A DNA stretch of 64,000 nt from SHZI01 sp963698405. Lineage in GTDB: Bacteria > Pseudomonadota > Gammaproteobacteria > Steroidobacterales > GCA-2729495. The number at the start of each line of letters is the position of its first letter. Position 1 is the stretch's first letter. Below the pieces are notes generated by a model, which was given only the letters and a program-made list of their open reading frames with translations, searched no databases and was not told the DNA's origin. Below, piece by piece: positions 24,289-32,375 of this stretch. The stretch is from the NCBI GenBank assembly GCA_963698405.1, contig CAVOQT010000004.1:47309-111308 (forward strand). The letters run 5' to 3'. The position numbers and the translations under genes are program-made.

Positions 24289-26082
24289 TTATATATCAAC
24301 GCTCCTGCGGGCTGCTCCGTGACTGGCGGCAAGCGTTCGTTGGAGGTCTGCGAGGCGGCTTAGTTCCGCTGCAGACAGTGTTCGTTGGCCGGCTTCATGT
24401 AATAGCTCAGCCAATTCTTGTTGCATTGCGGCCGAAACCAGGCGCTCCAGGCAATCGGCAAACTCAGTACCGGCCTCTTCGGTACCGATCAATTGTTCTT
24501 CTGCCAGCAGTTGTGCCAGATGTGGCAATTCACTGCGGCCCCGAAAACGTTCAAGCAGAGCAGGGGTTCCGACCCCAGGCCGGCTGTTTGCCAGGCCATG
24601 CAGTTCGCGGAGCAGTTCGACGCCGCGCAGATCCGCCGACAGCAAGGCATTGGGCAGCGGGATCTGGCTGGTGACGTCGGGGTAGTGCAGTAACAGACTG
24701 ATGGCCTGACGGCTGAGTGAACCGCGCCGATTTGCGGTGTCGGCCGGGCGGGCTGGGCGTGGGCTGCGCTGGGCTGCTTTCGGCTCGGTTGCCGGTGTCG
24801 ATTCAGCACCGGCTGCCATCAGTTCATTGAGCCGGCTGCGGGGCAGGCCGACGCAGCGTGCAAGCTCTTCAGCAAGCAATTCACGATATACGCCGTCGGG
24901 CAACTGGGCCAGAAGCGGTTTCGCCAGCGCAGCGAGGCGTGCCTTGTCGGCCAGATTATCCAGCTTGAGGTCGCGGGTCAGCGAATCCAGCATGAAACGG
25001 GACAGTGGCATGCTCGTACCGATGCGTTCGGAAAAAGCCTGCGCACCTTCACGACGCACCAGTGAGTCAGGGTCCTCATTGTCGGGCAGGAGCAGGAAGC
25101 GGACCTGCCGCCCGTCCTGCAACAGCGGCAGGCTGGTCTGCAGTGCCCGCCAGGCTGCGTCACGGCCGGCCCGGTCGCCATCGAAGCAAAACACGATCTC
25201 CTCGGTTACGCCAAACAGGCGACGCAGGTGCTCAGTTGTAGTCGCCGTGCCGAGTGTACCGACGGCGTTCTGGATGCCGTGTGCGGCCAGCATCACGACA
25301 TCCATATAGCCTTCAACTACCAGTACCCGCTCGAGCTTTCGTGCCGCTCGCCGGGCCTCATACATGCCATATAGCTCACGGCCCTTGTGAAACAGCGGAG
25401 TTTCCGGCGAGTTCAGGTACTTGGGTTCGCCGCTGGCGATAATCCGCCCACCAAATGCGATGACCCGCCCCCGAGTGTCGCGGATCGGAAACATGATTCG
25501 TTCCCGAAACCGATCATAGAAGCCGCCGGTGTCACGTGCGATCACAAGTCCAGCAGCCAGCAGATGTTGCCGGTCAGTCTCGGTTGTACCCACGCTTGCC
25601 AGCAGGGTGTCCCAACCCGCCGGTGCATAGCCAATACCGAATTCGCGGGCCGTATCGCCATCCAGGCCCCGCCCTCTGAGATAATCGATGGCCGCTGGAT
25701 GATCGCGCAGGGCTTGCCGGTAAAGGTGTGCGGCCTTTTCGAGCATCGTGAATAGTGGTTCGGTGGATGTCCGTTCGCTGTCGGTGTGGGGAACCTCTAC
25801 ACCCAGGCTACGTGCCAGTTCTTCGACTGCTACCGGAAAGTCGAGCCGTTCGAATTCCATGAGGAAGCCGAGCGCTGTGCCGTGAGCGCCGCAACCAAAG
25901 CAGTGATAAAAGCCCTTTTGCGGGCTGACCCAGAAGGACGGTGTTTTTTCGCTATGGAAGGGGCAGCGGGCTTTGTATTCACGCCCGGCCTTGGTGAGTG
26001 GAACGCGTGAGCCGACGACCTCGACGATATCAGCCCGCTGTACGAGATCGTCGATAAAGTCCTGCGGAATTCGACCACTCAC
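24289..26082 (-). CDS. dnaG: DNA primase
   Basis: A primase that makes RNA primers at the replication fork. The N-terminal zinc-binding domain has the CHC2 pattern C-P-F-H ... C-F-G-C (about residues 38-64: CPFHSEKTPSF, FYHCFGCGAHG). The TOPRIM catalytic domain follows (VLVVEGYMDVVMLAAHG with the invariant Glu, then CFDGDRAGRDAAWRAL with the DxD), and the C-terminal ~150 residues form the helicase-binding domain. The start is GTG at 26082, giving 597 residues and beginning SGRIPQDFIDDL, the conserved family N-terminus; longer in-frame starts would overlap yqeY. The ribosome site is weak, consistent with the low expression expected for primase. Confidence 0.94.
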   Translation of the reverse strand: MSGRIPQDFIDDLVQRADIVEVVGSRVPLTKAGREYKARCPFHSEKTPSFWVSPQKGFYHCFGCGAHGTALGFLMEFERLDFPVAVEELARSLGVEVPHTDSERTSTEPLFTMLEKAAHLYRQALRDHPAAIDYLRGRGLDGDTAREFGIGYAPAGWDTLLASVGTTETDRQHLLAAGLVIARDTGGFYDRFRERIMFPIRDTRGRVIAFGGRIIASGEPKYLNSPETPLFHKGRELYGMYEARRAARKLERVLVVEGYMDVVMLAAHGIQNAVGTLGTATTTEHLRRLFGVTEEIVFCFDGDRAGRDAAWRALQTSLPLLQDGRQVRFLLLPDNEDPDSLVRREGAQAFSERIGTSMPLSRFMLDSLTRDLKLDNLADKARLAALAKPLLAQLPDGVYRELLAEELARCVGLPRSRLNELMAAGAESTPATEPKAAQRSPRPARPADTANRRGSLSRQAISLLLHYPDVTSQIPLPNALLSADLRGVELLRELHGLANSRPGVGTPALLERFRGRSELPHLAQLLAEEQLIGTEEAGTEFADCLERLVSAAMQQELAELLHEAGQRTLSAAELSRLADLQRTLAASHGAARRSVDI

Positions 26083-26128
26083 GATGGAGGTATGGCCCCT
26101 TGTCGGTCCGTGCTGACCGGCAGTCTGG

Positions 26129-26581
26129 TTACTTGCCCGAGAGGCGGGCTTTGACGCGCTCACCGATGGTGCTGAAGTCCGCACGACCCTGGGCTCGTTC
26201 CCGCAGCGCAGCCATCACCCGGCCCATGTCTTTCATGGTTGTCGCACCGCTAGCCGCCATGATCTCGTCGATCAGCGCATCAAGTTCTTCTGGCGATAGT
26301 GCGCTCGGCAGCCAGGTCTGCAGTACGGTGATTTCAGTCAGTTCCTTCTCTGCGAGATCTGTACGGCCACCGGCATTGAACTGGGTGGCTGATTCGCGCC
26401 GCTGCTTGATCTGCTTCTCGATGATCTGCAGAACGACTGGATCAGTAGTTTCGGTGCGCTCATCGACCTCGCGCTGCTTGATGGCTGCGAGCAGCATCCG
26501 GATCACAGACAGGCGATGCTTGTCGCCAGCCCGCATCGAGGCCTTCATGTCTTCCTGGATCTGCGTCTTCAGTTGCGACAC
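26129..26581 (-). CDS. yqeY: GatB/YqeY-domain protein
   Basis: A 150-residue helical protein of the YqeY family, related to the tail domain of the GatB amidotransferase subunit. Typical features are LKTQIQEDMKASMRAGDKHRLSVIRMLLAAIK at the N-terminus (read in pieces) and EELDALIDEIMAASGATTMKDMGRVM later. Its biochemical role is unclear; it is commonly located between rpsU and dnaG. GTG at 26581 is preferred as start since it gives the family length and has AAGGGA upstream; an ATG seven codons earlier is the alternative. The dnaG start is 46 bases downstream. Confidence 0.9.
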   Translation of the reverse strand: MSQLKTQIQEDMKASMRAGDKHRLSVIRMLLAAIKQREVDERTETTDPVVLQIIEKQIKQRRESATQFNAGGRTDLAEKELTEITVLQTWLPSALSPEELDALIDEIMAASGATTMKDMGRVMAALRERAQGRADFSTIGERVKARLSGK

Positions 26582-26683
26582 GGTTGGTTCCCTTGTGTAC
26601 AAGCAGCCTGGGACTGGTTAACCAGATGCGAAGCTGCCCGGAACTGGCGTTCAGGGACGCTCCAGTACTGCCGCGAGCCGATT

Positions 26684-26707
26684 CTTGAGCGCAGGCATGC
26701 GCTCAAG
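26684..26707 (-). terminator. hairpin between rpsU and yqeY (attenuator or processing site)
   Basis: CTTGAGCGC and its reverse complement GCGCTCAAG form a 9-base stem with loop of six, located 11 bases after the rpsU stop. No U tract follows, so it is not a full intrinsic terminator. In E. coli an attenuator and an RNA processing site between rpsU and dnaG keep S21 expression high and primase low; this hairpin is at the equivalent place. Confidence 0.5.
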
Positions 26708-26717
26708 GTGTTCCGAC

Positions 26718-26933
26718 TCAGTAGAGGCGAACCCGTCGACTGGTTTCCCGGGCGCTTTTCTTCTGTTGACGCTTGACGGCTGCCGCCTTCTTGCGTTTAC
26801 GCTCCTGCGTGGGTTTTTCGTAGAATTCCCGGCGACGAAGTTCGGTAAGAACTCCCGCCTTTTCGCAAGCGCGCTTGAAACGCCGGAGTGCGGCGTCAAA
26901 ATGCTCGTTTTCTCGTACTCGAACGCCGGGCAA
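26718..26933 (-). CDS. rpsU: 30S ribosomal protein S21
   Basis: A 71-residue basic ribosomal protein of the small subunit that helps initiation near the anti-Shine-Dalgarno end of 16S rRNA. The sequence is typical: VRVRENEHFDAALRRFKRAC, EKAGVLTELRRREFYEKPT and a Lys/Arg-rich C-terminus ending RRVRLY. The start must be TTG at 26933, because family members start at MP-x-V-R-V-R-E-N-E and no ATG or GTG lies near; an AGGA element is close upstream (2-3 bases). First gene of the macromolecular-synthesis operon; the promoter is upstream at about 27037-27065. Confidence 0.94.
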   Translation of the reverse strand: MPGVRVRENEHFDAALRRFKRACEKAGVLTELRRREFYEKPTQERKRKKAAAVKRQQKKSARETSRRVRLY

Positions 26934-27036
26934 GGTCCTGATCCTTAAATTTAGTGGCCCTTGAAGCTCTGTCTTGTCGGGCCAGTTGTTGATTGGACAG
27001 CTGGAAATCCGGCTCTCGTGGCCGAATGAACCCAAA

Positions 27037-27065
27037 AATATAGCCACTCAGCCGACTATTTGCAA
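27037..27065 (-). promoter_or_regulatory. sigma-70 promoter candidate for rpsU operon
   Basis: On the minus strand TTGCAA (plus 27060-27065), a 17-base spacer and TATATT (plus 27037-27042). The -10 matches five and the -35 four of six consensus bases. It lies about 105 bases before the rpsU start, on the side facing the divergent tsaD gene. Confidence 0.55.
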
Positions 27066-27103
27066 AGGATTCCCATCGGATGGTCGGAAAGGAGCTCGGA
27101 CGG

Positions 27104-28132
27104 ATGATCGTTCTCGGTCTGGAAACCAGTTGTGATGAGACGGCTGCAGCCGTATATGACGCGGCTTCCGGCCTGCGGAGCCATTGTCTGTTCAGTCAGG
27201 TAGAGACCCATGCGCCCTTTGGCGGCGTGGTTCCAGAACTCGCCTCGCGCGACCATATCCGCAAGCTGATGCCGCTGGTTGAGGAGGCGCTCGCGCAGGC
27301 CGGGGTCCGGCCGCAGGAGTTGTCCGGGGTTGCTTATACCGCCGGGCCGGGCCTGGTCGGTGCCCTGCTGGTCGGCGCTACGGCAGGCGTAGGTCTGGCG
27401 CTGGGCTGGGGGATCCCGGCAATCCCGGTCCACCATATGGAGGCGCATCTGCTGGCTGCGTTGCTGGAGCCCGAGCCACCCGGGTACCCGTTTGTCGCCC
27501 TGTTGGTGTCTGGCGGGCATACGCTGCTGGTCGAGGTGGGAGGCCTCGGTATCTACCGGATTCTGGGCGAGACCCTGGATGATGCTGCTGGAGAGGCCTT
27601 TGACAAGGGGGCCAAGCTGCTGGGCTTGCCCTATCCGGGTGGTCCGCACCTTGCGCAGCTTGCAGATCAGGGTCAGCCGGGTCGATATGTATTGCCGCGA
27701 CCCATGCTCAACAAGGCTGGCCTGGATTTCAGCTTTAGCGGGCTGAAAACCGCCCTGGCTCTGCAGGTGCGCGCCAACGGTGGAGTTGCCGGATTGGATG
27801 GCAGTGCACGGGCAGACCTGGCGAATTCCTACCAGGAGGCGATCGTCGATACGCTGGTCGCCAAGGCCTGCCGGGCAATCGAGGCAACTGGCCACACGCG
27901 CCTGATAGTTGCGGGGGGCGTGGGCGCCAATCGACTGCTGCGCGAGCGGCTCGTGAGCGGGCTGTCGCGTCATGGCGCCACTGTTTACTATCCACGGATC
28001 GGGTTTTGTACGGACAATGCCGCCATGATTGCTTTTACTGGTTGTCTGCGCCTGGCTGCTGCACCGGATACGTTTACGGGTCTGCAGGTGATCGCCCGCC
28101 CGCGCTGGCCACTGGAAGAGCTGCGGCCCTGA
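27104..28132 (+). CDS. tsaD: tRNA N6-adenosine threonylcarbamoyltransferase
   Basis: A 342-residue Kae1/Qri7/TsaD-family enzyme that transfers threonylcarbamoyl to A37 of ANN-reading tRNAs, acting with TsaB and TsaE (not in the window). Family motifs: MIVLGLETSCDETAAAV at the N-terminus, the metal-binding HHMEAH (about residues 111-116), the nucleotide motif SGGHT and DFSFSGLKTA. The ATG at 27104 is preferred over 27080 because AAAGGAG lies about 10 bases upstream and the family begins MxVLGIETSCDE. It is divergent from rpsU, the usual proteobacterial arrangement, and folB follows 33 bases later. Confidence 0.95.
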   Translation: MIVLGLETSCDETAAAVYDAASGLRSHCLFSQVETHAPFGGVVPELASRDHIRKLMPLVEEALAQAGVRPQELSGVAYTAGPGLVGALLVGATAGVGLALGWGIPAIPVHHMEAHLLAALLEPEPPGYPFVALLVSGGHTLLVEVGGLGIYRILGETLDDAAGEAFDKGAKLLGLPYPGGPHLAQLADQGQPGRYVLPRPMLNKAGLDFSFSGLKTALALQVRANGGVAGLDGSARADLANSYQEAIVDTLVAKACRAIEATGHTRLIVAGGVGANRLLRERLVSGLSRHGATVYYPRIGFCTDNAAMIAFTGCLRLAAAPDTFTGLQVIARPRWPLEELRP

Positions 28133-28165
28133 GACCCTGAGACCGGCTTTTGCTACGGGATATCG

Positions 28166-28522
28166 ATGGATACTATTTTTCTACGCGACCTCCGCATCAA
28201 GACCATCGTTGGTATCTGGGAGTGGGAGCGCCGCATGCCACAGGTCGTGAGTATCGATCTGGATATGGGCACGGATATACAGCGAGCTGCGCGCAGCGAT
28301 CAGATCAATGACACGCTGGACTACAAGGCGGTAACGCGTCGCGTGAAAGCCCTTGTTGCCGGGTCGAGCTTCAACCTGATCGAGACGATGGCTGAGCAGA
28401 TTGCGACGCTCATCGTCGACGAGTTTGCTGTCCCCTGGGTGCGGGTCGCGGTGCATAAACCCTGGGCCATTCGCGGTTCACGTGATGTTGGCGTCGTCAT
28501 AGAGCGCGGCTCGCGCGAGTGA
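28166..28522 (+). CDS. folB: dihydroneopterin aldolase
   Basis: A 118-residue enzyme converting 7,8-dihydroneopterin to 6-hydroxymethyl-7,8-dihydropterin in folate synthesis. Family features are IVGIWEWERRMPQ near the N-terminus, LDYKAVT with the active-site Tyr region, and the Glu and Lys in FNLIETMAEQIA and VAVHKPWAIRG. The ATG is 33 bases after tsaD. The stop overlaps the GTG of folK by four bases (GTGA), so the two consecutive folate enzymes are coupled. Confidence 0.94.
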   Translation: MDTIFLRDLRIKTIVGIWEWERRMPQVVSIDLDMGTDIQRAARSDQINDTLDYKAVTRRVKALVAGSSFNLIETMAEQIATLIVDEFAVPWVRVAVHKPWAIRGSRDVGVVIERGSRE

Positions 28523-29025
28523 CACAGCCGTCGCCGGTTGAGATCTATATCAGTGCCGGCAGTAATGTGGCGCCGGTGGAAAACCTGCGGCTGGCTTGCC
28601 GGGAACTCCGCAAGCGGTTTGGTGGGCTGGAAATTTCTGGCGTCTATCGCAATCCGGCCGTTGGTTTTGTCGGCGATGATTTCCTGAACCTCGTGCTGCG
28701 TTTTCGCAGTGCCGAGCCGCCTGCCGCCATCATCGCCGAGCTTGAACGCCTGCATGTACTGGCCGGCCGCGTACGTGGTCCGGATCCGTTTTCATCGCGG
28801 ACACTGGATCTGGATCTGTTGTTGTACGGCGATGCCGTGTTGCCCGATCCTGCCATCCGCGTGCCGCGGGATGACATCAGGAAATATGCTTTCGTACTGG
28901 GACCGCTGGCGGAGCTTGCGCCTGGGCTACGCCACCCGGTAACCGGTGAGACGATGGCAGAGCTGTGGGCGGAATTCGACAAGGCGGGGCACCCGCTGCA
29001 GCGGGTATCGGAAATGCTGTCTTGA
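28519..29025 (+). CDS. folK: 2-amino-4-hydroxy-6-hydroxymethyldihydropteridine pyrophosphokinase
   Basis: A 168-residue kinase that pyrophosphorylates 6-hydroxymethyl-7,8-dihydropterin, the next step after FolB. Conserved motifs are SAGSNVAPVENLRLA at the N-terminus, the FxNxV-type segment FLNLVLRF, and RGPDPFSSRTLDLDLLLYGD containing the metal-binding DLD. The start is GTG at 28519 in a GTGA overlap with the folB stop. Downstream, a pteridine reductase gene is convergent. Confidence 0.94.
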   Translation: MTQPSPVEIYISAGSNVAPVENLRLACRELRKRFGGLEISGVYRNPAVGFVGDDFLNLVLRFRSAEPPAAIIAELERLHVLAGRVRGPDPFSSRTLDLDLLLYGDAVLPDPAIRVPRDDIRKYAFVLGPLAELAPGLRHPVTGETMAELWAEFDKAGHPLQRVSEMLS

Positions 29026-29052
29026 GCCTGGTGCTGGGCGGCAGTGCGACGC

Positions 29053-29835
29053 TTACCAGCCGGCGCTGCGGCCGCCATCTACCGCGATGATCTGTCCGGT
29101 GACGTAACTTGCATCACGCACCAGATACAGCACGCAGCTGGCAATATCAGCGGGCTCGCCAACCCGCCGCAGCGGGATCTGGCGTAGTACGGTGTCCCGC
29201 ATGCCGTCAGTCACTCCGCCGTCGGGCCAGAGTATCGCTCCCGGCGCCACGCCATTCACGCGGATATCGGGCGCGAGGTCGCGTGCCAGCGCGCGGGTCA
29301 GAAAAGCGAGGCCGGCTTTTGCCGCGCCATAAGCAGTGTGATCCCGGAGTGGCCGGACGGCATGGATGTCCACGATATTGATGATGACACCGTGCGTGGC
29401 TTTCAGGTGCGGAAGTGCTGCCTGGGCCAGAAACAACGGTGCCTTGAGGTTGGTGCCGATCAGGTCTGTCCACTGTGCTTCAGTCACAGATGCAAGCGGC
29501 GTGGGGTAGAAACTTGAGGCATTATTGACCAGGATGTCGAGCCGGCCGGAATGATGTACGACCGTATCGACCAGGCCACCAAGCTGGTCGGTCTGTAAGA
29601 GGTCGGCCTGTATCGCCAGTGCAGAATCCGGGCGGCGGTCATTGAGCTGACGCACAAGCGTCCGGGCATGATCGGCAGATCCACGGTAATGGATCGCGAC
29701 ACCTGCGCCCTGGGCATGCAGCGTGCTGGCGATTTCCGCACCGACACGGCGTGCGGCACCAGTGATCAGCGCCCACTTTCCTGTCAGTGACGGACCGTTG
29801 GTCCCGGTGGTCGCGCCTGTTGCAGTGTCCGTCAT
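29053..29835 (-). CDS. pteridine reductase-like SDR
   Basis: A 260-residue short-chain dehydrogenase. The cofactor motif TGAARRVGAEIA (about residues 25-36, TG-x3-R-x-G rather than TG-x3-G-x-G) and NNASSFYPTP (about 105-114) are hallmarks of the pteridine reductase (PTR1/FolM) subgroup that reduces dihydrobiopterin or dihydrofolate with NADPH. The catalytic Tyr-Lys pair is in AYGAAKAGL. Location next to folB-folK agrees with a pterin/folate role, perhaps backing up dihydrofolate reductase. The ATG has AGGAAA about 10 bases upstream. It converges with folK and is divergent from the MidA gene. Confidence 0.87.
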   Translation of the reverse strand: MTDTATGATTGTNGPSLTGKWALITGAARRVGAEIASTLHAQGAGVAIHYRGSADHARTLVRQLNDRRPDSALAIQADLLQTDQLGGLVDTVVHHSGRLDILVNNASSFYPTPLASVTEAQWTDLIGTNLKAPLFLAQAALPHLKATHGVIINIVDIHAVRPLRDHTAYGAAKAGLAFLTRALARDLAPDIRVNGVAPGAILWPDGGVTDGMRDTVLRQIPLRRVGEPADIASCVLYLVRDASYVTGQIIAVDGGRSAGW

Positions 29836-29899
29836 TAGGGTTGCTTTCCTGTCTGCGTGATGTGGGCTTTTTCAGTCTGGAGCTTAAGATTACACCACC

Positions 29900-31072
29900 A
29901 TGCAAGTCAGGTCTGAGCTGCCGGTTCCCGATGATTCCGCTCTTGCGCACAGCGCCTGTGTTGCGGATCTGGTGCGCGCGCGCCTGGCCGAGCGTGGCGG
30001 CTGGATCAGCTTCGCGGAATACATGGAGCTTGTACTGTATGCACCGGGCCTCGGTTACTACAGTGCGGGCGCACGCAAGTTTGGTCCGGCAGGTGACTTC
30101 ATCACGGCGCCCGGGCTGGGCAGCGTATTTGCACGCTGTCTGGCGCATGTGACGGGGGCTGCTCTCGACCAGTTGGGTGGCGGTGTCGTGCTGGAAGTCG
30201 GTGGTGGTACAGGCGCGCTGGCCGCCGATCTGCTCAGCGCCTTGCGCGTACGTCCGCCCCGGCAATATCTGATGCTTGAGGTCAGTGCAGACCTGCGTGA
30301 CCGTCAGCGCGCCACCCTGGCTGCACGAGTTCCCGAGTTGCTCGACCGGGTGCTGTGGCTGGACTGTCTGCCGACCGTTCCGGTGACTGGCGTGCTGATT
30401 GCCAATGAAGTGCTTGATGCGCTGCCGGTAGAGTGTTTCACGATGCAGGACGGAAAGCCCCGTCAGCTTGGCGTGCATCTGCAAGACGGTAAATTTTCCT
30501 GGTCATCGAAAGTTGCGCCGCCAGCACTCGAAGCCGAGGTTCGGGTGATTGAGCAGGATATCGGCGCCAGATTGCCTGATGGTTATAGCTCAGAGGTGTC
30601 CTTGCGCCAGCCAGCCTGGATCGCGACGCTGGCAGCAGCCCTTGGGCAAGGGCTTGCGCTGTTTTCAGACTACGGTTTTTCGCGTCGCGAGTATTACCAT
30701 CCCCAGCGTGCCGACGGTACGCTGGCCTGCCATTACCGGCACCATTGGCATACCGATCCGTTCCTTGTACCCGGCTTGCAGGACATCACGGCCTGGGTCG
30801 ATTTCAGTGTCGCTGCACGAGCGGCTACTGCGGCTGGTCTGGGCGTCGCTGCCTATACCACGCAGGCGCATTTCCTGCTCGCGGCCGGCGTATTGCAGTC
30901 TATGGAAACGGATGCAGCGCTGAGTCAGGGCGAGATGCAGGCAATGGCTGGCGAGCTTCGGCAGTTACTGATGCCCGGTGAGATGGGCGAGCGCTTCAAG
31001 ATGCTGGCACTGACCCGTGATTTCACACCTGCCTGTGAGTTGACGGTACGCGATATGCGTCCCGGCCTTTGA
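29900..31072 (+). CDS. MidA/NDUFAF7-family SAM-dependent arginine methyltransferase
   Basis: A 390-residue methyltransferase of the DUF185/MidA family, homologous to mitochondrial NDUFAF7, which methylates an arginine of the complex I subunit NDUFS2. Motifs: ARLAERGGWISFAEYMEL, YAPGLGYYSAGARKFGPAGDF (family hallmark, in part), the SAM motif VLEVGGGTGALAADLL and VLIANEVLDALPV. The bacterial target is not established. The start is the first ATG with no strong ribosome site. It lies 64 bases from the divergent pteridine reductase gene and converges with cca, 6 bases apart. Confidence 0.92.
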   Translation: MQVRSELPVPDDSALAHSACVADLVRARLAERGGWISFAEYMELVLYAPGLGYYSAGARKFGPAGDFITAPGLGSVFARCLAHVTGAALDQLGGGVVLEVGGGTGALAADLLSALRVRPPRQYLMLEVSADLRDRQRATLAARVPELLDRVLWLDCLPTVPVTGVLIANEVLDALPVECFTMQDGKPRQLGVHLQDGKFSWSSKVAPPALEAEVRVIEQDIGARLPDGYSSEVSLRQPAWIATLAAALGQGLALFSDYGFSRREYYHPQRADGTLACHYRHHWHTDPFLVPGLQDITAWVDFSVAARAATAAGLGVAAYTTQAHFLLAAGVLQSMETDAALSQGEMQAMAGELRQLLMPGEMGERFKMLALTRDFTPACELTVRDMRPGL

Positions 31073-31078
31073 GCGCTA

Positions 31079-32350
31079 TCAGCTAATGCCTGGTTCATCG
31101 GGTGGAATGGTTGCCGTCCGATCCGCCATGAAGCGTGCACGGGCTGCGGCGCAGGCTTCCAGGCGTGCCTGACGAATAGCAGCACCGAGTGCCTCGCCAG
31201 TCAGCCCCTGACTGGCGACTGCCGCTGTATCCACAGTGCGTGCTGCCTGCCATGCGGCATATAGCAGTTCGCGCTGCGGGTAGGGTCGCGTTTCCAGTCC
31301 GATACGGCCCCGTACATCAGCCTCGCAGGCGTCCAGGAACGGTTCTACCCGATTGCTGCGCCGGAAGGCGTCGAGACTCTCGAGCAAACTCAGGAGCGTT
31401 GCAGGCTTGAGTTCCAGTGCCCGATGGCAATTGCCATGCTGGCGAGTTACCGCGATGGCCAGGTCCCTGAAGCGGTTGGGTACGGCGAGCCGGTCGCAGA
31501 GTTGCTGTACGAGCGTTACGCCGCGCTGTTCGTGCGCAACATGTTTGGGCAGTTCGTGCTTCGGTGTGGTGCCCTTGCCCAGGTCGTGCACCAGCACTGC
31601 AAAGCGTACTTCGCGCTCATGCCCGAGCCGTGCGGATTCCCGCAGGGCCAGTAATATGTGGCGGCCGGTATCTATTTCCGGATGCCACTTCTCCGGTTGC
31701 GGTACGCCGAACAGTGCAGCGATTTCCGGAAACACCACAGCCAGCGCTCCGCAGTCCTTGAGTACCTCGAAGTAGATATCCGGACGTGATTCGCCCAGTG
31801 CTGATTCGGTCTCCTGCCAGACCCGTTCCGGAACCAGTGCCGCCACTTCGCCGGCCACGACCATTTCACGCATGAGCTGCCGGGTCGCGTCGGCAACGCG
31901 GAAGCCGAGGTCGTGAAATCGGGCAGCAAAACGCGCCACTCGCAGGATCCGCACCGGATCTTCGCGGAATGCACCGGACACGTGATGCAGCAATCGTTCA
32001 CGCAGGTGTGACTGGCCATCAGCGGGGTCGGTGAGTGTGCCGCTACTGTCCTCGGCGATGGCATTGATGGTGAGATCGCGTCGTTGCAGATCCTCCTCCA
32101 GCGTTACCGTGGGGTCGGAGCAGACATCAAACCCGTGGTAACCGGGCCCGGTTTTCCGTTCTGTACGTGCGAGTGCGTATTCCTCGTGGGTTACCGGATG
32201 CAGGTAGACCGGGAAACTGCGGCCCACGCGTCGGTAGCCCTGCGCTTCCAGTTCAGCCGGTGTTGCACCGACGACGACCCAGTCGCGCTCCCTGACCGGC
32301 AGGCCCAGCAGCCGGTCGCGAACGGCGCCGCCTACCAGATAGATCTGCAT
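31079..32350 (-). CDS. cca: CCA-adding tRNA nucleotidyltransferase with HD domain
   Basis: A 423-residue multifunctional enzyme of the gammaproteobacterial type that builds or repairs the tRNA 3' CCA end. The class II nucleotidyltransferase head starts IYLVGGAVRDRLLG, with the flexible-loop/neck motif RRDLTINAIAED and the nucleotide-selecting EDPVRILRVARFAARF. The C-terminal HD domain (ALRESARLGHEREVRFAVLVHDLGKG) would give 2',3'-cyclic phosphodiesterase and phosphatase activity. It follows the NDUFA9-like gene by 25 bases on the same strand and is probably cotranscribed. Confidence 0.95.
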   Translation of the reverse strand: MQIYLVGGAVRDRLLGLPVRERDWVVVGATPAELEAQGYRRVGRSFPVYLHPVTHEEYALARTERKTGPGYHGFDVCSDPTVTLEEDLQRRDLTINAIAEDSSGTLTDPADGQSHLRERLLHHVSGAFREDPVRILRVARFAARFHDLGFRVADATRQLMREMVVAGEVAALVPERVWQETESALGESRPDIYFEVLKDCGALAVVFPEIAALFGVPQPEKWHPEIDTGRHILLALRESARLGHEREVRFAVLVHDLGKGTTPKHELPKHVAHEQRGVTLVQQLCDRLAVPNRFRDLAIAVTRQHGNCHRALELKPATLLSLLESLDAFRRSNRVEPFLDACEADVRGRIGLETRPYPQRELLYAAWQAARTVDTAAVASQGLTGEALGAAIRQARLEACAAARARFMADRTATIPPDEPGIS

Positions 32351-32375
32351 GGGCTGGTTGTCATGGCACCGGCCA

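Noticed and set aside
26083..26184. Longer N-terminus of DnaG starting at 26184
   Set aside because: The extension overlaps yqeY and the DnaG family begins at the SGRIPQDFIDDL motif following the GTG at 26082.
27056..27973. Open frame of 305 codons opposite tsaD
   Set aside because: Antisense to the conserved TsaD sequence; no family features.
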